Below are positions 1 through 5,449 of a stretch of 5,566 nucleotides of DNA, one piece after another. The DNA comes from CAVPGH01 sp046726955. Lineage in GTDB: Bacteria > Acidobacteriota > Vicinamibacteria > Fen-336. Position 1 is the stretch's first letter. Each line of letters starts with the position of its first letter. The stretch covers positions 1 to 5,566 of the forward strand of contig JBKPBQ010000591.1 in NCBI GenBank assembly GCA_046726955.1. Direction: 5' to 3'. Below the pieces are notes generated by a model that searched no databases, was not told the DNA's origin, and worked only from the letters and a program-made list of their open reading frames with translations. A program made the position numbers and the translations under genes.

Positions 1-2
1 AC

Positions 3-74
3 CCAGGTGCGTTCCGCGGGCTGTTGGTGCTGTTGGTGCTTGGCCTTCGACATGGCTCTTCTGGGACAGAATAG
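3..74 (+). CDS. Possible C-terminal end of an upstream membrane protein (partial)
   Basis: One reading frame enters from the left edge and stops at TAG 72-74, giving a 23-residue tail. It contains a hydrophobic Leu/Val run (LLVLLVLGL, from a tandem 9-bp repeat at 21-38) followed by a short polar end, RHGSSGTE. This looks like the last transmembrane helix and tail of a membrane protein. The other two forward frames give a Cys/Trp-rich peptide or a stop-free peptide that look less natural. The stop lies 20 nt before the SD of the next gene, so the two could be in one transcript. The family cannot be named from so little sequence, and the whole call could be chance. Confidence 0.35.
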   Translation, partial: PGAFRGLLVLLVLGLRHGSSGTE

Positions 75-93
75 CACCCCGGCAAAGACCCGA

Positions 94-100
94 GGGAGGA
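94..100 (+). promoter_or_regulatory. Ribosome binding site that fixes the oxidoreductase start
   Basis: GGGAGGA ends 5 nt before ATG 106. The same frame is open further upstream, with possible starts at 7 and 52, but neither has a comparable SD. This site, together with the Tat signal beginning immediately after ATG 106, decides the start. Confidence 0.8.
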
Positions 101-105
101 AATCC

Positions 106-1263
106 ATGGCCAAGGCGGGACGGCGGGGCTTTCTCAAGTCGTCGATCGGGACGGTGGCAGGGGTGGCCCTCTCGGCTCCGCGAGCGGCCCGGGCCGGGGC
201 GATCCAGGCCCCGGCGCCCCAGGAGACCGCGGCGACCCCGGCCAAGCCTGCCCGTATCCGCTTCGCGGCCATCGGCCTCAACCACGACCACATCAACGGC
301 CAGGTCGGGGCGCTTCTCCGGGGCGGAGGCGAGCTCGTCGCGGTCTACGCCAAGGAGCCGGAGCTCGTGGCCGCTTTCACCAAGAAGTTCCCGCAGGCCC
401 GCGTCGCCCGCAGCGAGAAGGAGATCCTGGAGGACCCGAAGATCCAGCTCGTCGCGAGCGCGGCCATCGCCAGCGAGCGGGCCCCCCTGGGCATCGAGGT
501 CATGCGGCACGGCAAGGACTTCATGTCCGACAAGCCGGGGATGACGACGCTCGAGCAGCTCGCCGAGGTCCGCCGCGTGCAGGCGGAGACGAAGCGCATC
601 TACTCGATCACGTACAGCGAACGCTTCGAGAACCGGGCGACGGTGAAGGCGGGCGAGATGGTCAAGGCAGGGGCGATCGGCAAGGTCGTCCAGACGATCG
701 GCCTCGGCCCCCACCGCATGCGGCCGGAGACGCGCCCGCCCTGGTTCTTCCTGAAGGAACAGTACGGCGGCGTCCTCACCGACATCGCCTCGCACCAGTT
801 CGACCAGTTCCTGTACTTCACGGCGTCCGACAAGGCCGAGGTCGTGGCCTCGCAGGTCGGCAACGTGAACCACCCGCAGTACCCGGGGCTCGAGGACTTC
901 GGCGACGTGATGCTCCGCGGCAACGGCGGCACCGGGTACATCCGCGTCGATTGGTTCACGCCCGATGGTCTCAACACGTGGGGCGACGGCCGGCTGACGA
1001 TCCTGGGCACCGACGGCTTCATCGAGATCCGCAAGAACGTGGACATCGCCGGCCGCCCGGGTGGCAGCCACCTGTTCCTCGTAGACGGCAAGGAGACGCG
1101 GTACATCGACTGCCAGGACATCCCGCTGCCTTACGGCGAGCGCCTCGTCGACGACGTGGTCAATCGCACGGAGACGGCGATGCCCCAGGCCCATTGCTTC
1201 CTCGCGATGGAGCTGGCCCTCCTGGCGGAGAAGCAGGCGAAGCGCGTGGACGGGCGGGCGTAA
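106..1263 (+). CDS. Tat-exported Gfo/Idh/MocA family oxidoreductase
   Basis: This 385-residue protein is predicted to be an NAD(P)-dependent dehydrogenase-type enzyme of the Gfo/Idh/MocA family, acting outside the cytoplasm. A twin-arginine signal lies at residues 5-13 (GRRGFLKSS), followed by an Ala/Val-rich segment ending near ARA (28-30). An N-terminal Rossmann-like domain follows (about 50-165). Its dinucleotide loop is atypical, reading AIGLNHDH at 55-62 rather than GxGxxG. The family EKP position appears as DKPG (142-145; K143 is the likely catalytic-type lysine). The C-terminal beta-sheet domain holds the family motif GGVLTDIASHQFDQ (221-234). Length is normal for the family plus a signal. 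Tat export fits the family, since glucose-fructose oxidoreductase is exported folded with its cofactor. The substrate, probably a sugar or sugar derivative, cannot be read from the sequence. The 62-bp gap to the next gene allows co-transcription. Confidence 0.85.
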   Translation: MAKAGRRGFLKSSIGTVAGVALSAPRAARAGAIQAPAPQETAATPAKPARIRFAAIGLNHDHINGQVGALLRGGGELVAVYAKEPELVAAFTKKFPQARVARSEKEILEDPKIQLVASAAIASERAPLGIEVMRHGKDFMSDKPGMTTLEQLAEVRRVQAETKRIYSITYSERFENRATVKAGEMVKAGAIGKVVQTIGLGPHRMRPETRPPWFFLKEQYGGVLTDIASHQFDQFLYFTASDKAEVVASQVGNVNHPQYPGLEDFGDVMLRGNGGTGYIRVDWFTPDGLNTWGDGRLTILGTDGFIEIRKNVDIAGRPGGSHLFLVDGKETRYIDCQDIPLPYGERLVDDVVNRTETAMPQAHCFLAMELALLAEKQAKRVDGRA

Positions 1264-1302
1264 CTCGTCGGGGGGACGTTTGTAGGACAATCGTGACGGT
1301 CG

Positions 1303-1317
1303 TTCTCCTGCGGAGGA
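1303..1317 (+). promoter_or_regulatory. Shine-Dalgarno inside a potential small hairpin
   Basis: The SD GGAGGA (1312-1317) lies 8 nt before ATG 1326. The preceding TTCTCC (1303-1308) is complementary to it, with one G-U pair, giving a 6-bp stem with a 3-nt TGC loop. If it forms in the mRNA it would hide the SD. The SD is secure; the regulatory role is only inferred. Confidence 0.55.
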
Positions 1318-1325
1318 TCAATCCA

Positions 1326-2810
1326 ATGAACGCCGCCACGCGTGTCCTCGCTCTCGCCTCTCTTTGCTTCGCCGCCACTGCAACCGGACGCGCGGCGCCC
1401 CCGACCGCCGCCGACATCGCCGGCAAGTGGGAAGGCACGCTCGTCCACGACGGCGAGACCCAGCCGGTAGCGATGGAGTTCGTGCCGAAGGAAGACGGGA
1501 AGGTCGACGTCTTCACGTGGATCCCGGTCATCCACCTCGTCCGGAGCGAGCTGGGTACGGCGCCGTTCGCGGCGACCGACAACGGCGTGCAGCTCGGGCC
1601 CTTCAAGCTCGCCTACGACGCGACCGCAAAGACCCTCAAGGGCACCGTCCCCGCCGGCCTGGCGCCGGTCTACGAGATCCCGATGACGCTGCACCGGACC
1701 GACACGGTCGATTTCCCGCCACGCTCCGCGACAAAGGACGTTCCCGCCCCGAAGCCCGTGTGGACGTTCGAGGCCGGATCGGCGCTCTGGGCGGGTCCCA
1801 CGTTCGCGGACGGAGCCATCTACGCGGGCGATCAAGCCGGCGTCGTGCACGCCCTCGACGCGCGCACGGGCAAGGAGCGGTGGTCGTTCAAGACCGGAGG
1901 CGCCATCCGCACTCGTCCCACGGTCAAAGACGGCGAGCTCTACGTCCAGGCGGACGACGGCTACCTCTACAAGCTCGGCACCGCGGACGGCAAGGAACGC
2001 TGGCGAGTCGTCGTCGTGGACAAGCCCATCGAGCGCCTGCCCTTCGACAATCCAAAGTCCCGCTTCGACCGCTTCGGCTCCGACGTGACGATAGAAGCCG
2101 GCCGCCTCTACCTCGGCACGCACGGCGGGCGCGTGCTGGCGCTCGATCCCGCGAAGGGAACGACGCTCTGGGAATTCAAGGCCGGCGACGCCGTCCTCGC
2201 CGCCCCCGCCGTGCGCGACGGCCGCGTCTACTTCGGCAGCTACGACAAGAACGTCTATGCGCTCGACGCGGCGACGGGAAAGCTCGTCTGGAAGACCGAC
2301 ACGAAGGGCGCCGTCGTCTCGACGCCGGCTCTCACGAAGGAAGGCGACCTGCTGGTCATCGGCAATCGCGCCTACGACCTGCTCGGGATCGACGCCAAGA
2401 CGGGCGCGGTTGCCTGGAAGCAGTACATCTGGTTCTCGTGGGTGGAGTCGAGCGTGTCGATACGCGACGGCGTCGCCTACGTCGGCTCGTCCGACGCCGC
2501 GGCCGCCTACGCGTTCGACGCGAAGACAGGCCACCCGATCTGGAAGGCCGACGTGTTCGGTTGGGCCTGGGGCCAGCTCGCGGTCGACGCCGACCGCGTG
2601 TACGTCGGGTCGAGCAGCCAGGTCGGCTACGCGGCGGATCACGACGGGGGAGTGATGGCCCTCGACCGCAAGACGGGAAGGATGCTCTGGCGCTCTCCCG
2701 CCCCGCGGCCAGAGAAGGGCCCGTTCGGCTTCCCGGGATCGCCGGCGCTCGGGGCGGGCCTCGTCTTCGCGAGCTCGCTCGACGGGAAGCTCTCGGCGTT
2801 CGCGCCCTGA
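1326..2810 (+). CDS. Secreted PQQ-repeat (BamB-like) beta-propeller protein
   Basis: This 494-residue protein is predicted to be periplasmic or secreted. Residues 1-23 form a Sec signal (MNAATRVLALASLCFAATA, likely cut near GRA-AP). Residues about 31-125 are a separate beta-rich region opening with DIAGKWEGTL, lipocalin-like in style. From about 145 a beta-propeller begins, with the PQQ-repeat signature (A/L-D-x-x-T-G-K-x-x-W) at about 174-186, 215-226, 270-282, 310-322, 353-364, 395-406 and 443-455. The closing strand, SLDGKLSAF, is at 484-492. Spacing suggests a seven- or eight-bladed wheel. Such propellers occur in BamB (outer-membrane assembly scaffold) and in PQQ-dependent alcohol dehydrogenases. 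I see no clear dehydrogenase catalytic region and the protein is shorter than those enzymes, so a binding or scaffold role is more likely. The start is set by the SD at 1312-1317 and the signal peptide; the frame is open further upstream but overlaps the previous gene. Confidence 0.85.
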   Translation: MNAATRVLALASLCFAATATGRAAPPTAADIAGKWEGTLVHDGETQPVAMEFVPKEDGKVDVFTWIPVIHLVRSELGTAPFAATDNGVQLGPFKLAYDATAKTLKGTVPAGLAPVYEIPMTLHRTDTVDFPPRSATKDVPAPKPVWTFEAGSALWAGPTFADGAIYAGDQAGVVHALDARTGKERWSFKTGGAIRTRPTVKDGELYVQADDGYLYKLGTADGKERWRVVVVDKPIERLPFDNPKSRFDRFGSDVTIEAGRLYLGTHGGRVLALDPAKGTTLWEFKAGDAVLAAPAVRDGRVYFGSYDKNVYALDAATGKLVWKTDTKGAVVSTPALTKEGDLLVIGNRAYDLLGIDAKTGAVAWKQYIWFSWVESSVSIRDGVAYVGSSDAAAAYAFDAKTGHPIWKADVFGWAWGQLAVDADRVYVGSSSQVGYAADHDGGVMALDRKTGRMLWRSPAPRPEKGPFGFPGSPALGAGLVFASSLDGKLSAFAP

Positions 2811-2841
2811 AATAGCGGTCCAGGCGCGCATCCAACACAAT
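2811..2841. other. Short intergenic spacer with no visible terminator
   Basis: Between the propeller stop and the palindrome there is no GC-rich hairpin followed by T residues. Transcripts from the propeller gene may read into the repressor cluster, and the palindrome itself would then fold as an RNA stem. Confidence 0.5.
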
Positions 2842-2880
2842 GTACGAAGATTTTCGTTGACACAACGAAGGTCTTCGTAC
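2842..2880. promoter_or_regulatory. 39-bp palindromic operator, probable BlaI-family binding site
   Basis: The outer arms GTACGAAGA (2842-2850) and TCTTCGTAC (2872-2880) are perfect reverse complements, as are the inner arms TTCGTTG (2853-2859) and CAACGAA (2863-2869). Only the two base pairs between the arms and the central 3 nt break the symmetry. Each half also holds its own dyad ACGAA-N4-TTCGT (2844-2857 and 2865-2878), with centres 21 bp apart, about two helical turns, so two dimers could bind the same DNA face. BlaI/MecI repressors bind paired dyads upstream of their own genes, and a BlaI-family gene starts 13 bp downstream. No U-tract follows, so a terminator is unlikely. The binding protein is inferred from position. 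Confidence 0.75.
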
Positions 2881-2886
2881 TAGCTT
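2857..2886 (+). promoter_or_regulatory. Candidate promoter of the repressor-peptidase cluster
   Basis: A perfect -35-like hexamer TTGACA lies at 2857-2862, in the gap between the two operator dyads. At 17-18 bp spacing the -10 candidates are CTAGCT (2880-2885) or TAGCTT (2881-2886), which match TATAAT poorly. Overlap of the -35 and spacer with the palindrome would let a bound repressor block RNA polymerase. With this placement, transcription would start at about 2892-2894, on or next to the start codon. Confidence 0.5.
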
Positions 2887-2892
2887 CTCGCC

Positions 2893-3273
2893 ATGGCGCC
2901 GCCCCGTCCCACTCCCGCCGAGCTGGAGATCCTGCGGATCCTCTGGAAGCGGGGAGCCTCGACAGTCCGTGAGGTCCAGGAAGTGCTGGAGGTGGAGCGT
3001 CCCACCGGCTACACGACCGTCCTGAAGCTCCTGCAGATCATGACGGAGAAGGGGCTCGTGACGAGGGACGAGACGGCCCGTGCCCACGTTTACGCCGCCA
3101 CCGCCCCCGAGCAGGAGACGCAGCAGCAGCTGATGCACGACCTGCTCGACCGGGCGTTCGGCGGATCGGCGACCAAGCTGGTCATGCAGGCCCTCTCGTC
3201 GGCGAAGACCTCGCCCGCCGAGCTGGCCCGGATCCGGGAGCTTCTCGATCGCCTCGAGGGAGAAGACAGATGA
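2893..3273 (+). CDS. BlaI/MecI/CopY-family transcriptional repressor
   Basis: This 126-residue protein has the usual length for the family. The N-terminal winged helix-turn-helix spans about residues 7-70. It opens with the typical TPAELEILRILWKRG (7-21), has the DNA-contacting helix region GYTTVLKLLQIM (39-50), and a wing around KGLVTRDETARAHVYAA (53-69). The C-terminal half (about 75-123) is helical and would form the dimerization arm, where homologues are cut or inactivated when the partner BlaR1-type peptidase is triggered. It probably represses its own cluster through the palindrome at 2842-2880. ATG 2893 gives the family-typical N-terminus but has no SD before it (TTCTCGCC precedes it), so leaderless translation is possible. 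The stop overlaps the next start as ATGA, indicating translational coupling to the peptidase. The family call is secure; the controlled stimulus is unknown. Confidence 0.92.
   Translation: MAPPRPTPAELEILRILWKRGASTVREVQEVLEVERPTGYTTVLKLLQIMTEKGLVTRDETARAHVYAATAPEQETQQQLMHDLLDRAFGGSATKLVMQALSSAKTSPAELARIRELLDRLEGEDR
3256..3265 (+). promoter_or_regulatory. Internal ribosome binding site for the M56 peptidase
   Basis: GAGGGAGAAG lies within the last codons of the repressor gene, and its GGGAG core ends 7 nt before ATG 3270. It supports this start and the ATGA coupled junction. Confidence 0.7.
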
Positions 3274-5192
3274 GCCTCGAACCTTCCGTCGTCCAGGCCC
3301 TGGGCTGGACGCTGCTGCACTTCGTCTGGCAGGGCGCGGCGCTCGCCGTCCTCTTCGCCACGCTCCGTGCAGCCCTCCGGCACGCGACGCCGTCGAGCCG
3401 ATACGCCGTGGCCGCGGTAACGCTTCTCGCGATGCTCGCGATGCCGGTGGCCACGTTCACGCTCCTTGCTCGCCCGACCCCGCTCGCGGACTGGACGGTA
3501 GCCGCGAGAGCGGACGCGCCGTGCGCGCCGGGCGCGTGTGCGGAGCCGACGGCAGTGCTGGCGATGAACGTCGCGCCCCCGGAATCGCTGCGCGCGCAGC
3601 TCGACGCCTTCCTCCCGGTCCTCGTCGCCTGGTGGGCCGCGGGAGTGCTGCTCCTTTCGCTGCGGACGCTCGGCGGCTGGGCGCTCGTGCAACGGCTGAA
3701 GAGGAACGGACTCTCGCCCGTCCCCGACAGCCTCGAAGCGACGTTCGCGCGGCTGCGCCAGGCGCTCCAGGTTTCCGCCCCCGTGCATCTCTACCGGTCG
3801 GCGCTCGTCCAGGTCCCGACCGCGCTCGGCTGGCTCCGTCCCGTCATCCTGGTGCCGACGGGCGCGCTGCTGGGCCTATCGACCTCGCAGCTCGAGCTCG
3901 TGCTCGCCCACGAGCTCGCGCACATCCGCCGTCGCGACTACCTCGCGAACCTGCTGCAGACCGCGGTGGAGACGCTGCTCTTCTACCACCCCGCGGTCTG
4001 GTGGGTCTCGGGACGCATGCGCGTCGAGCGCGAGCTGTGCTGCGACGACCTCGCGGTCGCCGCCTGCGGCAACCCGGTGGGCTACGCGCGCGCTCTCGCG
4101 GATCTCGAAGGGCTGGGAACGCGCGTCCCCGTCTTGTCGATGGCGATGACGGGCGGATCGCTCTTCGACCGGATCGCGCGGCTCGTCGCTCCGCCGGACC
4201 GCGTCTCGCGCACCTCGAGAGGGCTCGCCACGGTCCTGTGCGCGGGGGCGGTGGTGCTGGCGATCGTCCTCGGCTCGTCCGTCCTGGGCGTGCCTCGCCC
4301 CGGCGCCGACGTCGCTCGCGCCGAACCGGCGCAGGACGTTCCGGGTACGCCTTCGGTCCCGAATCAGCCCAACACGAAGAACCTCCGGGCGGGGACTCCC
4401 GCAGAGTCCGGCGCCTTCCCGCTGGAGCGGATCCTCGAGCTCGCCCACGCCGGCGTGACGCCCGAGTACATCGACGAGCTGGAAGAGCTCGGATACAAGG
4501 ACCTCACCGCCGACCAGCTCCTGAGCTTGCGCTCGCAGGGCGTCGATCCCGAGTACGTGAAGAGCCTCACCGAGCTGGGCTACGAGAAGCTCTCGCCCGA
4601 GCAGCTCGTGTCGCTGCGCGCGCAGGGCGTCGATCCCGAGGACGTGGAGGCGCTCAAGAAGGCCGGACTCGAGCACCTCTCGATCAACGACCTCGTGAGC
4701 CTGCGCGCGCAGGGCGTCGACGCCGACTTCGTCGCGGAGCTCGAGAAGGCCGGATACAAGGACCTGTCCGCGGGCAAGCTCGTCGCGCTGCGCCAGCAGG
4801 GTGTCGACGGCGAGTTCGCGGCGGAGCTCCGGAAGCTCGGCTATGTCGATCTCTCGATGAGCAAGCTCATCGCGCTGCGCAGCCAGGGAGTCGATCCCGA
4901 CTACATCCGCGAGATGGGCGAGCTGGGCTACGCGAAGCTGTCCGTGCCCATGCTGCTCGCCCTGCGCAGCCAGGGCGTCGATCCCGAGGACGTGCGACAG
5001 ATGAAGGAGCTCGGCTACTCGGGCCTGACCGTGGGCGAGCTGATGGCGCTCCGGGCGGCGGGCGTCGACGCGGACTTCATCCGCGAGATGAAGGACGCCG
5101 GGCTCGACAATCTCAAGGCGAGCGAGCTGATCCAGCTCCGCCACGGCGGCGTTAGCGGCGAGCTCGCCAAGCGGCTGAAGGGCCGGCTGTGA
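3270..5192 (+). CDS. BlaR1-like M56 membrane metallopeptidase with repeat sensor domain
   Basis: This 640-residue inner-membrane zinc peptidase is the predicted signal receptor and partner of the upstream repressor. Hydrophobic segments lie at about 11-35, 45-67, 113-136 and 319-340, matching the four-helix BlaR1 topology. The zinc motif HELAH is at 214-218 (H214, E215, H218), followed by the family pattern FYHPAVWW (238-245) and ERELCCDD (253-260), where E255 is the likely third ligand. This domain should face the cytoplasm. After helix 4 comes a Pro/Ala-rich linker (about 341-378), then nine 29-residue repeats (379-640) that should lie outside the membrane. Classical BlaR1 has a penicillin-binding domain with an SxxK serine there; none is visible here, so beta-lactam sensing is not supported. 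A Cys pair (C85, C90) sits in the extracytoplasmic loop between helices 2 and 3. The gene overlaps both neighbours by 4 nt. The peptidase call is firm; the ligand and exact substrate are inferred. Confidence 0.9.
   Translation: MSLEPSVVQALGWTLLHFVWQGAALAVLFATLRAALRHATPSSRYAVAAVTLLAMLAMPVATFTLLARPTPLADWTVAARADAPCAPGACAEPTAVLAMNVAPPESLRAQLDAFLPVLVAWWAAGVLLLSLRTLGGWALVQRLKRNGLSPVPDSLEATFARLRQALQVSAPVHLYRSALVQVPTALGWLRPVILVPTGALLGLSTSQLELVLAHELAHIRRRDYLANLLQTAVETLLFYHPAVWWVSGRMRVERELCCDDLAVAACGNPVGYARALADLEGLGTRVPVLSMAMTGGSLFDRIARLVAPPDRVSRTSRGLATVLCAGAVVLAIVLGSSVLGVPRPGADVARAEPAQDVPGTPSVPNQPNTKNLRAGTPAESGAFPLERILELAHAGVTPEYIDELEELGYKDLTADQLLSLRSQGVDPEYVKSLTELGYEKLSPEQLVSLRAQGVDPEDVEALKKAGLEHLSINDLVSLRAQGVDADFVAELEKAGYKDLSAGKLVALRQQGVDGEFAAELRKLGYVDLSMSKLIALRSQGVDPDYIREMGELGYAKLSVPMLLALRSQGVDPEDVRQMKELGYSGLTVGELMALRAAGVDADFIREMKDAGLDNLKASELIQLRHGGVSGELAKRLKGRL
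4404..5189 (+). repeat. Nine tandem 29-residue (87-bp) coding repeats
   Basis: Within the M56 protein, units begin at residues 379, 408, 437, 466, 495, 524, 553, 582 and 611. The spacing is exactly 29 and there are no indels up to the last unit, which has 30 residues. The consensus is approximately G-Y-x-x-L-S-x-x-x-L-(V/I)-x-L-R-x-Q-G-V-D-P-E-(Y/F)-V-x-x-L-x-x-L. The first unit (ESGAFPLERILELAHAGVTPEY...) and the last are degenerate, as expected for the caps of a solenoid. Two amphipathic helices per unit are likely: one around LxxLVxLR and one after the GVDPEYV turn. I recall similar GVTPEY-type repeats in secreted or membrane proteins of Acidobacteria-like genomes, but know of no assigned function. 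Confidence 0.9.
5177..5182 (+). promoter_or_regulatory. Ribosome binding site for the GTG-started secreted protein
   Basis: GAAGGG ends 6 nt before GTG 5189. It lies in the last codons of the peptidase gene and supports GTG as the start, giving a GTGA overlap with the peptidase stop. Confidence 0.55.
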
Positions 5193-5449
5193 GCCGCGTT
5201 CGGACGGCTGTCGGCCTCCTCGTCATTGCCGGCGCGGCGGCCGGCGCGGCCGCCCACGCCGAAGCGCTGCGCGGGCTCTGGACGGCCGACCGCTCGCGCT
5301 GGAAGGTGGACAAGGGCGGGACGGCCACGATCGTCCAGCTCTCGATGCGCCGCAGTGCGGGCCGTCACGACTGGAACTCGTCCTTCCCGGTGCCGCTGAC
5401 GGAGCTCGAGGGACTCAGCGACGCGCAGCTCGACGGCGCGGACGCCTAG
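5189..5449 (+). CDS. Secreted protein of unknown function, cut short by in-frame TAG
   Basis: The sequence reads as an 86-residue protein starting with GTG, which overlaps the TGA of the peptidase gene by 4 nt. Residues 1-24 are a clear Sec signal (VRTAVGLLVIAGAAAGAAAHA, cut near AHA-EA). The mature part begins LRGLWTADRSRW and carries alternating beta-like segments: TATIVQLSMRR, then HDWNSSFPVPLTELEGLSDAQL. This looks like the N-terminal beta domain of proteins found beside M56 peptidases. No enzyme motif is visible. TAG 5447-5449 ends the frame in the middle of what looks like a domain, because matching sequence continues in the same frame afterwards. It may be a broken gene, a sequencing error, or a case of stop-codon readthrough. 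Its coupling to the sensor gene suggests a role in the same envelope response. Confidence 0.7.
   Translation: MSRVRTAVGLLVIAGAAAGAAAHAEALRGLWTADRSRWKVDKGGTATIVQLSMRRSAGRHDWNSSFPVPLTELEGLSDAQLDGADA

Noticed and set aside
46..74. Promoter-like pair TTCGAC and GAATAG/AGAATA before the oxidoreductase
   Set aside because: Both hexamers match consensus poorly and the region may be the coding tail of an upstream gene.
7..105. Earlier in-frame starts (7 or 52) for the oxidoreductase
   Set aside because: They add a Cys/Trp-rich or unnatural stretch before the Tat signal and lack an SD; ATG 106 has GGGAGGA and begins the Tat signal directly.
1364..2815. Second long + strand frame over the propeller gene
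   Set aside because: Extremely Arg-rich low-complexity translation, a typical shadow in GC-rich DNA.
1131..2840. Long minus-strand reading frame opposite the propeller gene
   Set aside because: It is Arg/Glu/Val-rich with no domain pattern and mirrors codon bias of the GC-rich + strand gene, which has clear PQQ repeats and a signal peptide.
2842..2880. Rho-independent terminator of the propeller gene
   Set aside because: The stem is not GC-rich and no T-tract follows (next bases TAGCTTCTCG); position before a BlaI-type gene fits an operator better.
3876..5144. Minus-strand frame with regular repeats (LAAQ/LRAQ-like units)
   Set aside because: The periodicity is only the complement of the 87-bp coding repeats of the M56 gene; there is no convincing start or SD.
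3521..5155. Long + strand frame within the M56 gene
   Set aside because: Arg/Ala-rich shadow of the M56 frame, which has HELAH, membrane helices and regular repeats.
4404..5189. CRISPR array or non-coding tandem repeat
   Set aside because: The 87-bp units are continuous coding sequence with no unique spacers, and similarity is stronger at protein than at DNA level.
3270..5192. Beta-lactam sensor BlaR1/MecR1
   Set aside because: The membrane zinc-peptidase half matches, but the penicillin-binding sensor with its SxxK serine is absent and is replaced by 29-residue repeats.
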